From positions 692,501-756,500 of the forward strand of contig JAWNZC010000229.1 of the NCBI GenBank assembly GCA_035771165.1: DNA of 64,000 nucleotides, written 5' to 3'. Positions 33,401 through 47,300 of the stretch are shown piece after piece (the first letter of the stretch is position 1; each line of letters opens with the position of its first letter). The notes under the pieces were generated by a model. That model searched no databases and was not told the origin of the DNA. It saw nothing but the letters and a program-made list of their open reading frames with translations. The DNA is from Paragorgia papillata (taxonomy: Eukaryota; Cnidaria; Anthozoa; Scleralcyonacea; Coralliidae). The position numbers and the translations under genes are program-made.

Positions 33401-35419
33401 GTAAGAATAAAAGTGTTAACTACTAAATTCATTTGGTCAAATAATTTTTAGCTCTCCCAAGAACTTATTTATGATAATGGTAGGCTTATACAATGGTAGA
33501 CTTGGTGTTGCAGTGAGTTCAATTGCTCAACCGTTTTATTTAAATATTAATAAACCAAAAACAAAAGATTTGTGCACGATGCATGAGGGCCATACCGATT
33601 GACTATGGTGGTTGGAGTTTATATTTAAGTGCATGCCCAGCAAATGACTTTGAGACAAGACATAACAAAAAAAAATCTAAACTAATATTAGCTTAGCAAA
33701 ACGTGACGATTATCTATTATTATTGTTGTTGCGACAGTATGTTGGACTAGAAATCGGGTATATTTTATAATGCCAAATGGATTAAACAACATGACGTTTG
33801 TTTAAAAATCTAAACACATTGAACATTGTACAAATATAACATCCTCCCGACATGCATCAGATCCCAAGGATTATAACCACATGCAATGTTGTTATTTCGA
33901 CTACTGTGATGGCTTCTCACTCTCAACCTATCTACACAAGAACTTTATTTAGTCGTTTTATAAAAACGACTTTTCTTGAAATATGGACTTGTACAAACTA
34001 GAATGTGGTGAGGTACCGCATGACTAGCCACAACATTCAGTTCTATTCTTGCTTTCTCTGGATGATTACACGAAAAATTGCTGGATAACAATAGGTAATC
34101 TTATAATCTTACTTAAGACGATAAGAAAGACCAACCGCATAAACCAAATGCATTTTCTTCCACATCAGAAATCATTATTAGGGAAATTTTCACAAAGGCC
34201 TTAAATTGCGTATTGAGACTATAAGTCTCTGTTTACAAGGAAATTTCACCCCCAGTTTAAATTGATCGGAGAAGACCGTTTCAGCGGACATAATTAAATT
34301 AAAAAGTATAGCATATAGTTATAATTGCACTAACCTGATCGCTAATGATTAAAGATCACTAAAATCCAAACTCATCTTCTTCAATGAAACATACCCACCT
34401 AAATTTGTTTATCGTCCGATGAGTGCTTATGAAATACCAAACCACAAGTTTAAAGTCTTCTCAAATTACGAACATAAATACGGATCGGAAATTCGATGAA
34501 ATAATATCTTTTAGATGAGCGTTTAGCGCAAGATTGAAATCTAAAAAGTTGAGGTATCTATTAAAGTAAAATTCTATTAGTAAAATAATTTTAGTCTAAA
34601 CAGTGCACGTACGTTCTTTCATTTTAACAAATATTTAAATCCGAAAAAGTTGAAAGTTATGGCTTATGCAAATAAAGTGTCTCCTTGCGAAATCGATTAA
34701 CATATTTCGTATAGAAAGAATACATCGTCATGTCGTCACAAATTTTATGATATTGTGTAGCTAAACTAGATACTGTGCCATATAAAATCAGCTTCGTTGC
34801 GGCAGAATATGTGCTATTTCTAACCCAGGCCTCCTTTCACGTTCCCTAACGTGACGTATTATTCTGGGATTTTATATGTCATTTTCTTATAATTTCTGAT
34901 AAAAATAGATGCTTTAGCAGCTAAAGATGAAACGTATACACATGCAAAGGAGGAGATAATTCTTGTCTTAAATTGGGTATGAGCCAAATGTCATTTGGTT
35001 GTTTATTTAAGTGGCAGAGATTAGGATTAGTGTGACCTATGATAATATGTTTTCTTTATCCTATTAAAACAAAGAGCTTCCATAGCCAATCATGGCATCC
35101 ACCTGGCGTAGATCTTAACACGTATATGGGGGGATTTCTAAAAGTTATTTCAAAACTCTGCTTAACATATTGATTATAGTATGACAGTATAAAGCTCTGG
35201 GCTTAATCTACAGCGTGTCACCATGATACGTTTATATGCGAAGCTAACCTGTAAACAATAAAGTAAATGACGCAAGTTATCAGTTTATACATAATACCAC
35301 CCTGGGGGTTATACTTTGATACAACAGCCGAAACCTTTCGTAAAAGAATATCTTTGGGACCAAGGATTGTGTTCGCTATAAATAGAGTGATTTGATAACA
35401 GCTTCATTCGCTTAATCGC
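33401..35419. other. Noncoding stretch, nothing recognised
   Basis: AT-rich. A diverged partial copy of the 1185-1500 foldback element lies at about 33530-33610. No other gene or repeat was recognised. Confidence 0.4.
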
Positions 35420-35838
35420 TTTGGACTCAAGCAACGTGTCCACTTAATTTTTTTTTTTAACGACTTATTGGATATTTGCATAAAATTACTTAAAAAAGCG
35501 CGAACGGGACTCGAGGACCCATGCGAGGCGCCTTCTCGTTGTAATTAAAACTAGATATAAAAACAATCAGAAATCAGTCAAGACATATAAGTCGATCACA
35601 GCCCAATACACCAATACACCAATACACACGCACAGCCCCAAGCCCATTCTTCTGAACTCAACTGAATTAACAAAATGAGTAAAACTGAATGGAAATCAAA
35701 AGAACGAAGCTGAGGCCACGCACGCACAATGATGCACCGTGGAGTTTAAGTAATTGGTACATTGGAAAAATTAAAACATTCAAATCACAGAGAGTCCATA
35801 CAAGGCCTTGTTTGGACTCAAGCAACGTGTCCGCTTAA
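35420..35838 (-). mobile_element. Retroposed insert with poly-A tail and 28-bp target duplication
   Basis: The stretch beginning TTTGGACTCAAGCAACGTGT occurs at 35420-35447 and again at 35811-35838 with one difference in 28 bases. Between them lie 363 bp whose left end is a run of about ten T, that is, a poly-A tail on the minus strand. This is the hallmark of LINE-mediated retroposition. The inserted sequence has no recognised frame; it may be a processed RNA or a SINE. Confidence 0.6.
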
Positions 35839-35854
35839 TATATTCGTAACTAGT

Positions 35855-36306
35855 AGAAGTTTTATATCATAGAAATAATTTTGTTAAATTAAGCTTTTTT
35901 ATATCTCCTAAGTTCATGAACTCATATTGATTTAAATATACCTGATACTAAAGCCCCGCACAGACGACCAAGTTTTCCTTGACAAGTTTTTCCTTGACAA
36001 ATTTTATTTGTTCGTGTGTACGACACAAATTGACAAGTTTTTCAAGATCATGATCTTGTCAAGTTTTCCTTGACGACTATACACATGACCAGCTTTTGAA
36101 CAAGGCTCCTTGTCAAGGAAAAACTTGTCAATTTGTGTCGTACACACGAACAAATAAAATTTGTCAAGGAAAAAAACGTCAAGGAAAACTTGGTCGTCTG
36201 TGCGGGGCTTTAGTATCAGGTATATTTAAATCAATATGAGTTCATGAATTTAGGAGATATAAAAAAGCTTAATTTAACAAAATTATTTCTATGATATAAA
36301 ACTTCT
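35855..36306. repeat. Near-perfect 450-bp palindrome containing a MITE
   Basis: The MITE ends (AAGCCCCGCACAGACGACCA and complement) lie at about 35952 and 36192-36211. The palindrome continues about 100 bp beyond them into AT-rich flanks, which are therefore duplicated and inverted. A third copy of the right MITE end stands at about 36505-36527. Several copies of AACTTCTAGAAGTTTTAT follow at 36300-36372. Either an inverted duplication after insertion or an assembly fold-over explains it. Confidence 0.7.
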
Positions 36307-36529
36307 AGAAGTTTTATAAAACTTCTAGAAGTTTTATATCATAGAAATAATTTTAAAACTTCTAGAAGTTTTATATCATAGAAATAATTTTGTTAAACCG
36401 TACACACGAGCAATTATAACTTGTCAAGGAAAATTGTTGGAAAAGGACGCGTTCATCATACACACGAGCAAGGAAAGTTACCAAGGAACTTGCCAAGGAA
36501 AACTTGGTCGCCTGTGCGGGGCTTAAAGA

Positions 36530-37732
36530 AAATGGAAATATAGCAGGCAAGCGGCGTAGCGTGACAAGTGTGTGCATATGTGCGTGTGGGCTGAACCTCT
36601 TTTGTTTCCTCTCATTCCCGACCAACTCAATTTTAGTTCTCCGTTCCAAATATGTTCTAGATAATTAATCTTTATTGTAAACATATTGGACATGCATATT
36701 GGGAAAATGATAATCGCGAGGTTTGATTATAATGTATTTTACTCTCTTCTGTCGCCTTTAGTAGTTTTTAGTAATTCTAAATACAATCTTAGAGTCCGTC
36801 TCAAAAGTTGAATTTAGAGTCATTAAGTAGTTGTTTACATGAGCCGACAGTAGTCCTGTTAACTGCGCTGTTCGTTTGATTAGAATCGCGTGCCGTGGCC
36901 GTTAAAAACTAGCATTTAGAAACTAAATTCGCAAAGAATCGATTCGGATTAGATGCACGCAACGACTCAAATATCATCTTTCTGCAAGAGTTTAATACAA
37001 GGTGGCGCGGCTGATCCATGCATGTAAACGGCCGCTAAAGGGAAAATCTCATTTGGACGAGACAAATATGTCAGTTATTGCAAAATTTACCCTGCAACCA
37101 TGCATTTTCGTACAAGCCCGGTTCAGTTGTACAGTAAATAATTAATTAAGTGACACTGACACTGTACGGTTTTATAGAGAACATTCTTTCGTACTATACC
37201 AGTGTGTATCAAAAAAACCCTGAACCCTTAGAAAATAACCTATTGTAGTAGTTTGAAAGCCCTAAGCACTTCGCTGAACCCACAGATGCGTAAAACACAC
37301 GGTCTTATACAACAGGGAAATTAAGATAACTTGAAGTGTATGCATCACCATGGTGAAAGTATTTAAAAGCTTTTTCGCTTCGTTTAACTTATTGTGCTGA
37401 TTAACTTATAACGCAGCGCTTTTAGGGCTTTCAAACTACATGCAATAGGTTGTTTTCTAAGGCTTCAGGTTTTTTTGATACACACTGTAGTTCTTCTGAC
37501 AACGCCTATTTTATTTACACGCTACAGTACTTAGTATATTTCATAATTTTATTCACCTCTTGGGAACTGGGAAGCCATTAGACACAGATGCATGGGTTAA
37601 ACGAATATCGACATGTTTATTTTTTGCAGATGTTTTTACTCCAAAATGACAGCACTGTATTTACAAGGACTCACCAACTGTCAAATATCAGTTTACTATT
37701 CCAAATCCGACGAAAAAAGGCTTTTTCTTGTA
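36530..37732. other. Noncoding stretch 3' of the receptor gene
   Basis: A weak inverted pair with AAAAAACCTGAA-type sequence occurs near 37211 and 37465, with AGGGCTTTCAAACTAC also shared with 37247 inverted, suggesting a decayed element of about 280 bp. No gene was recognised. The receptor 3' UTR should begin here; no clear poly-A signal was chosen. Confidence 0.4.
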
Positions 37733-37983
37733 TTAAACGTGTTCATCAGAGAGATGCATGTTATTAAGAATGTTCCCAACAGGAACACAGCCAATGTTTT
37801 GTTTAAAGAAAATCTCCTCAATGACTTTCTTTTCGATCCGAGCAAGGCCTGCGCTGACAAGAAGAATCCTTCCAAATCGAATGTTATCATTGTGCTCGAT
37901 TTTAGTCTCATATTCGCCAAGCATTTCTTGCATTCTGTCTTGAAGCATTTCGACTTTCACGACGTCTTTCAATCCTCGTACGA
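37733..37983 (-). CDS. Receptor last exon, ligand-binding-domain helices 9-12
   Basis: The acceptor TTTTTTAG is followed by bases completing an Ile codon, then [18 protein letters not shown], which fits the RGLKDPEHVE-like region of [12 protein letters not shown] stands for helix 10 and [18 protein letters not shown] for the conserved end. Stop TAA at 37735-37733. No canonical charged AF-2 helix is seen after [10 protein letters not shown], as in tailless proteins. Confidence 0.9.
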
Positions 37984-40855
37984 CTAAAAAACGAATAACA
38001 AAAACAATAAGGACTTGCTTTTTCTACCTCAATAGCAGACTGTTAATGATAATAGCAGTAACACGTAAAAATGGTAAAACATGAATTAATGATAAAATGT
38101 AATTATGCATTTAACATGTGATTGTTAAGCCTTATGTATTTTACTCCACCTATAAACGGCAGACTATCACATGAAAATATAATGTTGTTAACTTGTTATT
38201 CGTCGTTACAAAATTGAAGAATATAATTACGCTAACTTACATCGAAGCACTTAGTTCCCAAATATAATCTACAATAGTCTCTAAAGCCTGGTGAACACAT
38301 AATTATAAACACACATGATAATATACTAACACATAATTATATTATTTTTCACACGTGAACTACATAATTATAATCTTATATAAAGCTAATGTCGCCAATT
38401 TGTGTCGCAACGGCGATTGCGAGATAAATCGATGTGTGTAACATACCCATGCAGTCGACGCCGATTTATGCGTTGCCGAAGCATTGTAAGGTTTTGATAA
38501 GGGATCAAAAACTTGCAACGAAAAGCTGCAACGCCGCACCCAGGGTGCATTCCATGTCAACCCTACGCCGAAGATAAGCCACTAGTGTTCAGGTGCTGCA
38601 CCAAGGGAGGTCAAGACGAACGCCGGCGCCGGCGCCACCCACTGACTTGTATAGTTGTATAGTTGTATGGCTGTATATGTTATGTGCGCCGACTGCAGTG
38701 TGATTGTGCACCAGCACGCCAAGCACTTTTGAAACTCACGCGGAAGATCTTCGGTGTGACCTACATGGAATGCACCCTGGCGCCGCACAAATCGACAAGT
38801 GTAACATACTTGTCGCCGATTTGTGTTGCAATCATACCAAATTTCTTTTGTTCAAGCTCCGCCCATCCTTGTTTTTTTGTTATACTTGATTTTTCTTCAA
38901 CACAAATTGATGTGTGTAGCCGGGTGACCGATTTATCTCGCAATATACCTTGGGCCACAAATCGGCGACACAAATCGGTGTGTGTAACCGTAGCTTAAGA
39001 TCATAAGCCAAGAGCAGAACGAAAGACGGAATAAAGAAAAACTCTCGTTGTGTTGTCTTCGCAAGTCCCAGAAGTAAGTTATGCTTTGTTTTTGTGCTTG
39101 TGTATGCTTATGTCGCTAGTGTGAACCAGGTGTGACCAGGCTTAATAAAGGCCTGGCCAAACGCTTTCAACATTTCATGCAACATCGTTCAACATCATTC
39201 AACACTATTCAACAACGTTCAACATTATTCAACAGGGTGGCCAAACGCTTTCAACATGTAATTGAATCACGGTTGAATTCAATAATGTTGAACGATGTTG
39301 CATGAAATGTTGAAAGCGTTTGGCTAGGCCTTAAGTCTGACATCCGAGTTCAAGCACTTAACACAATGCTAGAGCGTCCGTTTGGGACTCAGAAAATATT
39401 GATAGTGAAATAGCTCAACGAATTTTGTCGAAACGAATGATTGAAAATCGAATGAAAACATGTAAGACGCTTTTTGCTTAAGAAAGTGACTTGTAGAGAA
39501 AACTTGCCAGAACACATAAAATTATTAGACATGTGTTTGCTATAGAGCGTTTTCATCTGACGTCACGGCGGCCATATTGGTGTACCAAAACAATGAAATG
39601 GCGGTCATATTGGGGTGTAGATAAAAGGCGGACGCGGACGGCGGACGGCGGACGGCGGACGGACTCGTGGTATTTTTAACCGGGGTATTTCCCCCGGCGG
39701 TTGGTTACAACCGGCGTACTGACGAAATGTCGGGACTTTGTCGTTTGTTTTGTTTTGTCTTGTCTTGTTTTGTTTTGTTTTGTTTTGTTGGGTTTTTTAA
39801 ATAGTATTCCCGTACTTTTCCCTGGTTGCATATACGAGGTTCGGAGTGGCGAGGCCAGAGTAAACTGACGAGTGGGGCGGGGGGGGGGGGGTCGGTATTA
39901 GAAGCTAAGCTCCGAAGGCGCGAGGGATCGTAGGGGGGTCCGGGGGAATGCTGACCCGGAAAATTTTGGATTTCTAGGGTGTCTAAAACGCCATTTCCTG
40001 CGTTTTGAAGCTACTGTGTTGTGCAAAGATCTGAAAGGCAAAATTTACATTGGCCCGTAGCCTCGCCACTGGTCGTTTGGCACAACAAACTTGATTAATT
40101 TTTGTGATACAACAAACCTCACACCTCTAATAAGTGCTGTAGATTAAAAAAATCATCGGATCGTGGGTCGGAAATGAAAATATGCACGAAAAAACCCCAA
40201 GCTGTATAAGAAGTATATACGATCGCCAAGGCAAATCGTAGGTGTTTCGTGTTGATGGAGTAAAACTAACTTTTGGCGGGCAATACAAACTAAAGAATTA
40301 TGTTCGGCGGGAGAATTGGCGTAACATGAGAAATTTTAAATTAAGATTTTGTGATTTTTATGCAGGGCATGCCGCGGGAGGTGTACGAGTAATGTTAAGT
40401 TTTTCCTGCTTCCTGCTTTCATGCTATTGAAAAAAATCCTGCAAAACGCAAATAACATGGTGTGACATAATATATATAAGCTTTGTTAGTTGCCTCGCGT
40501 GCATGTGGGCGACGTTGAAGCGAGGAAACCAAACCTGTTGAATTGAACTATCAAATGAATGGTTGTTTGAAACGGTAAAGTCTATAAATATATCATGAAT
40601 TTTACTTCTGTGAGCCTTGCAAACATCTGTCATCAGTGCCGGAGCCTGGAGGCATCAATGGAGCATGCACGTAAATTTAAACCATTTTGATTTTCTGATG
40701 CCTTATTACCGCGTGTCATTCAAATTACAATCAAATGATTTGGTCGTGATAATCGAAAACGGAGACTTTCGAAGACCCCTTTGAAGGGTGGTGTGTTTCC
40801 TGTGAATAGGATACCATATTATTATTATTATTATTACTATTATTATTATTATCAC

Positions 40856-40909
<54 letters not shown>

Positions 40910-40930
40910 CACTATTATTATTATTATCAC

Positions 40931-40973
<43 letters not shown>

Positions 40974-43900
40974 GTTATTATTATTATTATTGTTATTACT
41001 AATATTATTATTTTATATTACTATATTAGTAAATTACTATATTATTTGAAAGTAGTCGTCCGCCGTCCGCGTCCGCCTTTCATCTACACCCACTCCGAAC
41101 CTCGTATATGCAACCAGGGAAAAGTACGGGAATACTATTTAAAAAAACAAAACAAAACAAAACAAAAAAAAACAAAACAAGCGACAAAATCCCGACATTT
41201 CGTCAGTCCGCCGGTTGTAACCAACCGCCGGGGGATAATACCCCACAAATAACTACCGGCGATAAAACCCCGGTTAAAAATACCACGAGTCCGTCCGCCG
41301 TCCGCCGTCCGCCGTCCGCCGTCCGCCGTCCGCGTCCGCGTCCGCCTTTTATCTACACCCGTCATATTGGTGTACGGTATGGGAATTAGCTCTTTCTTAT
41401 TCAAATATTTTGTATTGTTTCACCACCCCAATGGGGCCACCGATCACGTGAGTGAAAACGGTCTATGGTCCTAAATTAAATTTCAGTAGTGTTGAGTTAG
41501 ATGATCAACTTCACTAAGCTTTCAACACTAAAAAACATTATATATCTCTGTTGAAACTTGTATATCTCTGTTGAATATATATCTCTTTTGAATATAATAT
41601 ATCTCTGTGGCTATATGTAAAAACAGGACCCAGGACCCGCACCGGGGACCCGAGGACCCATGTAAAACCAGGACCCATGTCAAATTGGGCGGGGGGTTAA
41701 GAAAATATTATATTTTGTAGCGGGGGGGGGGGTGATATTGTACTATTGTACGTGCAAAGGGTTGCATTACAACCTCTTATTAAATAAGAAACTTCAGTTA
41801 TATTAACTATGGTTTGTTATATGATCGCGGCGATTGACTTTATGGGCGTAAAGGTAGAATAAAAATAAGAGCCCAGCTCAAAACCTTTAAATGAAGAGCC
41901 ATAAACACAAGACTAAACAATATAAATCCACGTTTCGTTACTTAACCAGTAACATCTTCAGAGCTAGCGAGTGAAAGAATTATACAAATGGTAACCACAG
42001 AAATATTTCTTGCTCTATATAGCCTCTAAGAGGATATGATTTAGAAATCCGTTCAGCAAATAGCCCGAAATAGACCATTTGCACAAGGCCGATCTGACGG
42101 GACAACTTCAAAGTTCAACGCAGCGGATTATTAATGAAATATCATTGTTTGGAAGCATTTTTTCCTCCACCAAGGGAATAAGTGCAAAGGGTTTTACTCT
42201 ATTGTAGTCGTGTTACTTGGCGTGCGAAACTCCCATATTTGCGGCTATATTCTCAGACCTCAGTGATTCGCGGACTGCATGGCTGCCTGTGACTATATAT
42301 TTTTTATCTTTAGTTAGCGGTGTTTTCTCGATTTCAATGAGTTTCTCAATGTTTGATTTCACTCGATCCTGCATGCTCAAATACGTCGTGTGCCGGTATA
42401 TACGGTCCCCATTATTAACAAAACACAATAAACTGGCGGATATCACAGCTGTCGACCTGTTTGATAAAACAGGCACCGCACCGTTCATATGAGGCGACGA
42501 ACCCGGTTACTCGACTAATTGAGAAATGCAGAATGACATAACGAAGCAAAATCGCCTTCGTTTTTCTGTAAGCATAGCACGCAAGATATTCTAATTGTTT
42601 CTTGCAGTCAAAGAAAGATTTTCGTGCATATTTTCAGCCCGGCTAGCTCGTCTCATGTGAAAAGCCCCTCTAATCGCATGTGACAGCTTCTGCTTTAACT
42701 CCAACACGAACACTGAAAGAGTACAGAAAGGAAAGAATGTGAGTAGCAATCATTATGGAGTGGTCGCGTTTTATACTTGCGTGAGAACACTATGCACGCG
42801 TATATTGCATATGTTGATCAGAGTAGATTTAAAATGTCATACAGCCAAAAACTGGACTTGGTTTATAATATAATATAGTTTATAAAGTGTAGGCGTTGAC
42901 GCTTATTTATGATAAATACGAATGGCTGGCATAGCCTGCAGGCGTCTTTTGTAGAAAATATAGTAAAATGGTCACGCACAAGTAATGTGACCCTACTAGA
43001 AGAGTTAACCCTGCTACAAGGGTCACCCTACTCCATGTAAACACGGTTATGTAAACAAGGGCTATCTTTTGACTCGCTTCAAAGTTTTCGTTTCGTTACC
43101 CATTTGTATAATTCTTTCATTCGCTAGCTCTGAAGATGTTACTGGTTAAGTAACGAAACGTGGATTTATGTTGTTTAGTCCTGTGTTTATGGCTCTTCGT
43201 TTAGAAGTTTTGAGTTGGGCACTTGGGCTCTTATTTTATTTGTTATATGAAGTTTCTTATTTAATAAGAGGTTGTAATACAACCCTTTGCACGTACAATA
43301 GTACAAAATCATCCCCCCGCCACAAAATATAATATTTTCTTAACCCCCCGCCCAATTTGACATGGGTCCTGGTTTTACATGGGTCCTCGGGTCCCCGGTC
43401 CGGGTTCTGGGTCCTGTTTTTACATATAGCCATATCTCTGTTATGTATTATATATCTGTGCCAAATATATATCTGCTGGAAAATATATTTTGCACTCTAA
43501 AAGATATCTACACGTGTAATAAACCGTAAATATTTCTATTTTAACGTATATTTGCGTATTCTAATATATATCTCTGTTGCCCTTGTCGGCCACCGTAGTT
43601 AACATCGTTTGACCCTTGAGTGGTCCAGTCGCAAAAGTCAGAAATAGCTATTTCTCGCGAACTCCCAAGGCCATGAGCGATGAAAGAACGGCTGTATTCG
43701 CAGGCTACAAAGCCCAAAGGTGTGTGCTCGTTTGATCTCACGCGGAAAGTGTTCGTTAACTCTCTGCCGAAATTAAATTATAAAAAATTATTATTATTAT
43801 TAAACATTATCATTATTATTAAAAATTATTATTATTATTATTATTATTATTATAATAAAAAAAAAAAAAAAAAAAAATGATGACTATAGCTATCAGAACT

Positions 43901-44269
43901 ACGTATTACATTTTCTGCTGCCGAAATAAGGAATGGGGAAATCCCGAATTGTTAGCTTTTTGAAATATTTGTATATAAATTTGCATGTTTTATTATATAG
44001 TCATTAGTTGTTATTATATATTATTAGTTGTGATTCAAGTAGCGAATTGTAAATTACCTTAATAAGCGAGATTTATAATTGTATATGTAGAAAAGAAAAA
44101 CATTTAATAAAGTTTCCATTATTATTATTATTATTACTACCCCCGCTAGGTTATCTTTTCACCTCTGTTTGATTGTCTGTTTGTTTCTTTCTCTGTTTGT
44201 TTGTTTGTTTGTTTGTTTGTTTGTTTGTTTGTTTGTTTGTTTGTTTGTTTGTTTGTTTGTTTGTTTGTT

Positions 44270-44305
<36 letters not shown>

Positions 44306-47300
44306 ATCAGGATATCTCACAAAATACTGCACAGATTTTCGTGAAAGTTTGTCGAAAGATTGGTCTAGACCAAGGACCAACCCTTTCAATTTTAGTTGAA
44401 TGTGGTTGAAATTTGGATGCAAAATTAATAAAAATAATATGACCACAAGATTCTCTGTGTAGAAGAAATGCTTGATTACGCTCATTATTCTTATTTTATA
44501 CAAACATTTTTGCATAATTTTGGTACAAGTGCAATCAAGCATTTTATTCATACAGTGGGACCGGATTACCAGTTTCCGGTCCTGTAGGCTAAATAAAATT
44601 CACGGGCCTCATAGTGCACTGATCTATGAATAAACTGATATCGACATCAGTGCCGTATCCAGAGATAATTTAGGCACCCCAGTCACTCAGTCATCATTGG
44701 CGAATTCGGTAACAATATTCAACTACAGAAGATGCGAGAACCATCTAAGGGGGTGCTGGGGCAATCCGCATGTCTTCTCGTTTTAAATTTGTAAATTTAG
44801 AGTCTCGGAAAAGCCATTTCCTGCATTCTGAGGCCGTGGTCTTCCCACAATCACAATTTTCTATGAATGACAAATGAGGTTGGAGCTAACTATTTGGAAG
44901 AATTTATTTCTAGTTTTTAAAAGCTTGAGTTGGAATATAATGGAACAAACGACCAGGTCTGTATACTACCATCTCATTGCTTATTATTAAAAATAAAAAT
45001 AATAATGCTAATAAAAATGAATTCTCTGGAAATTACGGGCCTCTTGCAAGCCCAAGGCCTGTAGGCTTCAGCCTACTTAGCCTACTTGGTAATCCGCCAC
45101 TGCATTCATATATGCGTGTACGTCTTATGAGCTCGCCTTGGTTAGCGAGATGGCCTGTTCTCTTTTTAAACATCTCTAACAACTCCCTGGCTAAGTGCCC
45201 TCTTGGGACGACTCCGGTTGTTTGCTTCACTCAAAACGTTTCTCCTCATAAGCATTGTCTGTAACATTGTCCTCATAATCTTAATCACCTTTTCTTCTGC
45301 CTCAAACAATTTCGTCATCACTCTGCCTGCCTTCTCAACTCCACACCCAGGCACCCAATGATCACTGGTACCACTTCCACCTTATATCCTTGTCTCTTCT
45401 CTCTGGTCTCAAATGCAAGCTGTTGATTTCTATAGCTTTGCTCTTTTGCAACACAAAGCAAAACTAGTTACTTACTTGGTTTTAAAAAACAAATTGCTTT
45501 CAGAAATAAATATTCCACTGTATCCAGTTTAAGTGCATGAAGTCGTTCAAGTATTGTCTTTATTATACAAACGTAGGGCGCGTCATTTGTGCTTTGGTTG
45601 TCCTGACAATCAGTTTGGTCGGCAAAAAACAGCGGGTTGTTGAAAATCTGAGGATTTTGGGAAACACCTAGGATATATAGTTCACTCCACGACTCTTCTA
45701 GAAGTAGAACCTGAAATAAATCAGAATAGAATGTTAGATATACTGTACAATCATTCATGCATCAAACCATCCACACCGACTACGCGGCCAAGCTCATGGC
45801 GGAAAAGAGAAGAGAGCCTTGGTGCGCCTCTCTATAAAACTACTGGCAGAAGTATGCGCAGTGTCTAATTGCTATCTACAACCTCAGACATTAATCGTTG
45901 GGACACTTGAGATTTTTCGTCTTCAACCTCCATGCCCCTATTCAATGTTGAAATACTGCGCGTTTATCAACTGGAATAAAAAAATATCAACACACACTAA
46001 CAGACACTAGTGAACAACATTGAGTAGGGGGAGAGGGGGAAAGCCTTAAGTGTCCCAATATTTTTATCAGAGATTGTAGCTGTTGTTTTTTCTCTTATTC
46101 TTCTTATTTCTGTTTGACACGGTTTGTCGTTATTTCTAGAGAAGCCTATATTACTACCGGCCAACTTACCGTGGCTCGAGATCGTAATATATACTTTTCT
46201 CTATAGTCTTTTTAAATACTTCTTTTAAAATCCTAGCTGTTCCCAACATACATGTTTTTGTAGTGTCGCCAGTACTCCCAATCAACCATCCCCAATCAAC
46301 CACATCCAATCAGCTAAACCCCAATCACCCTCCCCCCACTCAGTCACTCCCAATCAGCCACTCCCAATCAGCCACCCCCACTCAGCCACTCTCAATCAAC
46401 CACCCCCAATCACCCTCCCCCAATCAGTTACCCCCAATCACCCTCCCCAACCAGCCACTCCCAATCATCAACCTCCTCCAAGCACCCTCCCCAATCAACT
46501 ACCCCAAATCACCCTCCCCCAAACAGCCACCACCATTCACCCTCCTCCAATCAGCTACCCCCAATCGCCCTCCCCCAATCAGCTATCCCAATCAGCCACC
46601 CGCAATCAGCCACCCGCAATCACCCTACCCCAATCACCCTCCCCCAATCAGCTACCTCCAATCAACCACCCCCAATCCCCCTCCCCCAATGAGCCACCCC
46701 CAATCACCCTCCCCCAATCAGCCACCCCCAATCACCCTCCCCCAATCAGCCACCCCCAATCACCCTCCTCCAACCAGCCACCCCCAATCACCCTCCCCCA
46801 ATCAGCCACCCCCAATCAGCTACCCCCAATCACCCTCCCCCAATCAGCCACCCCCAATCACCCTCCTCCAACCAGCCACCCCCAATCACCCTCCCCCAAT
46901 CAGCCACCCCCAATCAGCTACCCCCAATCAGCCACCCCCAATCAGCCACCCCCAATCACCCTCCTCCAACCAGCCACCCCCAATCACCCTCCCCCAATCA
47001 GCCACCCCCAATCAGCTACCCCCAATCAGCCACCCCCAATCACCCTTCCCCAATCCGCTACCCCCAATCATCCTCCCCAATCAGCCACCCCCAATCACCC
47101 TCCCCCAATCAGCTACCCCTAATCAACCACCCCCAATCACCCTCCCCCAATCAGCTACCCCCAATCACCCTACCCCAATCAGCTACCCCCAATCAGCCAC
47201 CCCCAATCACCCTCCCCCAATCAGCCACCCCCAATCAGCTACCCCCAATCAGCCACCCCCAATCACCCTACCCCAATCAGCTACCCACAATCACCCTCCC

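Noticed and set aside
37613..37987. Plus-strand frame of 124 codons
   Set aside because: Shadow of the receptor's last exon, which has the conserved protein on the minus strand.
40706..41002. Poly-Tyr and poly-Ile frames
   Set aside because: Products of the (ATT)n microsatellite.
41135..41404. Arg/Thr/Asp-rich frame of 89 codons on the minus strand
   Set aside because: Built from the (GGACGGC)n arm of a foldback element.
44159..44551. Frames of 76-130 codons with Cys-Leu-Phe-Val or Gln-Thr-Asn-Lys repeats
   Set aside because: Products of the (GTTT)n/(GTCT)n microsatellite, as also at 22041-22244.
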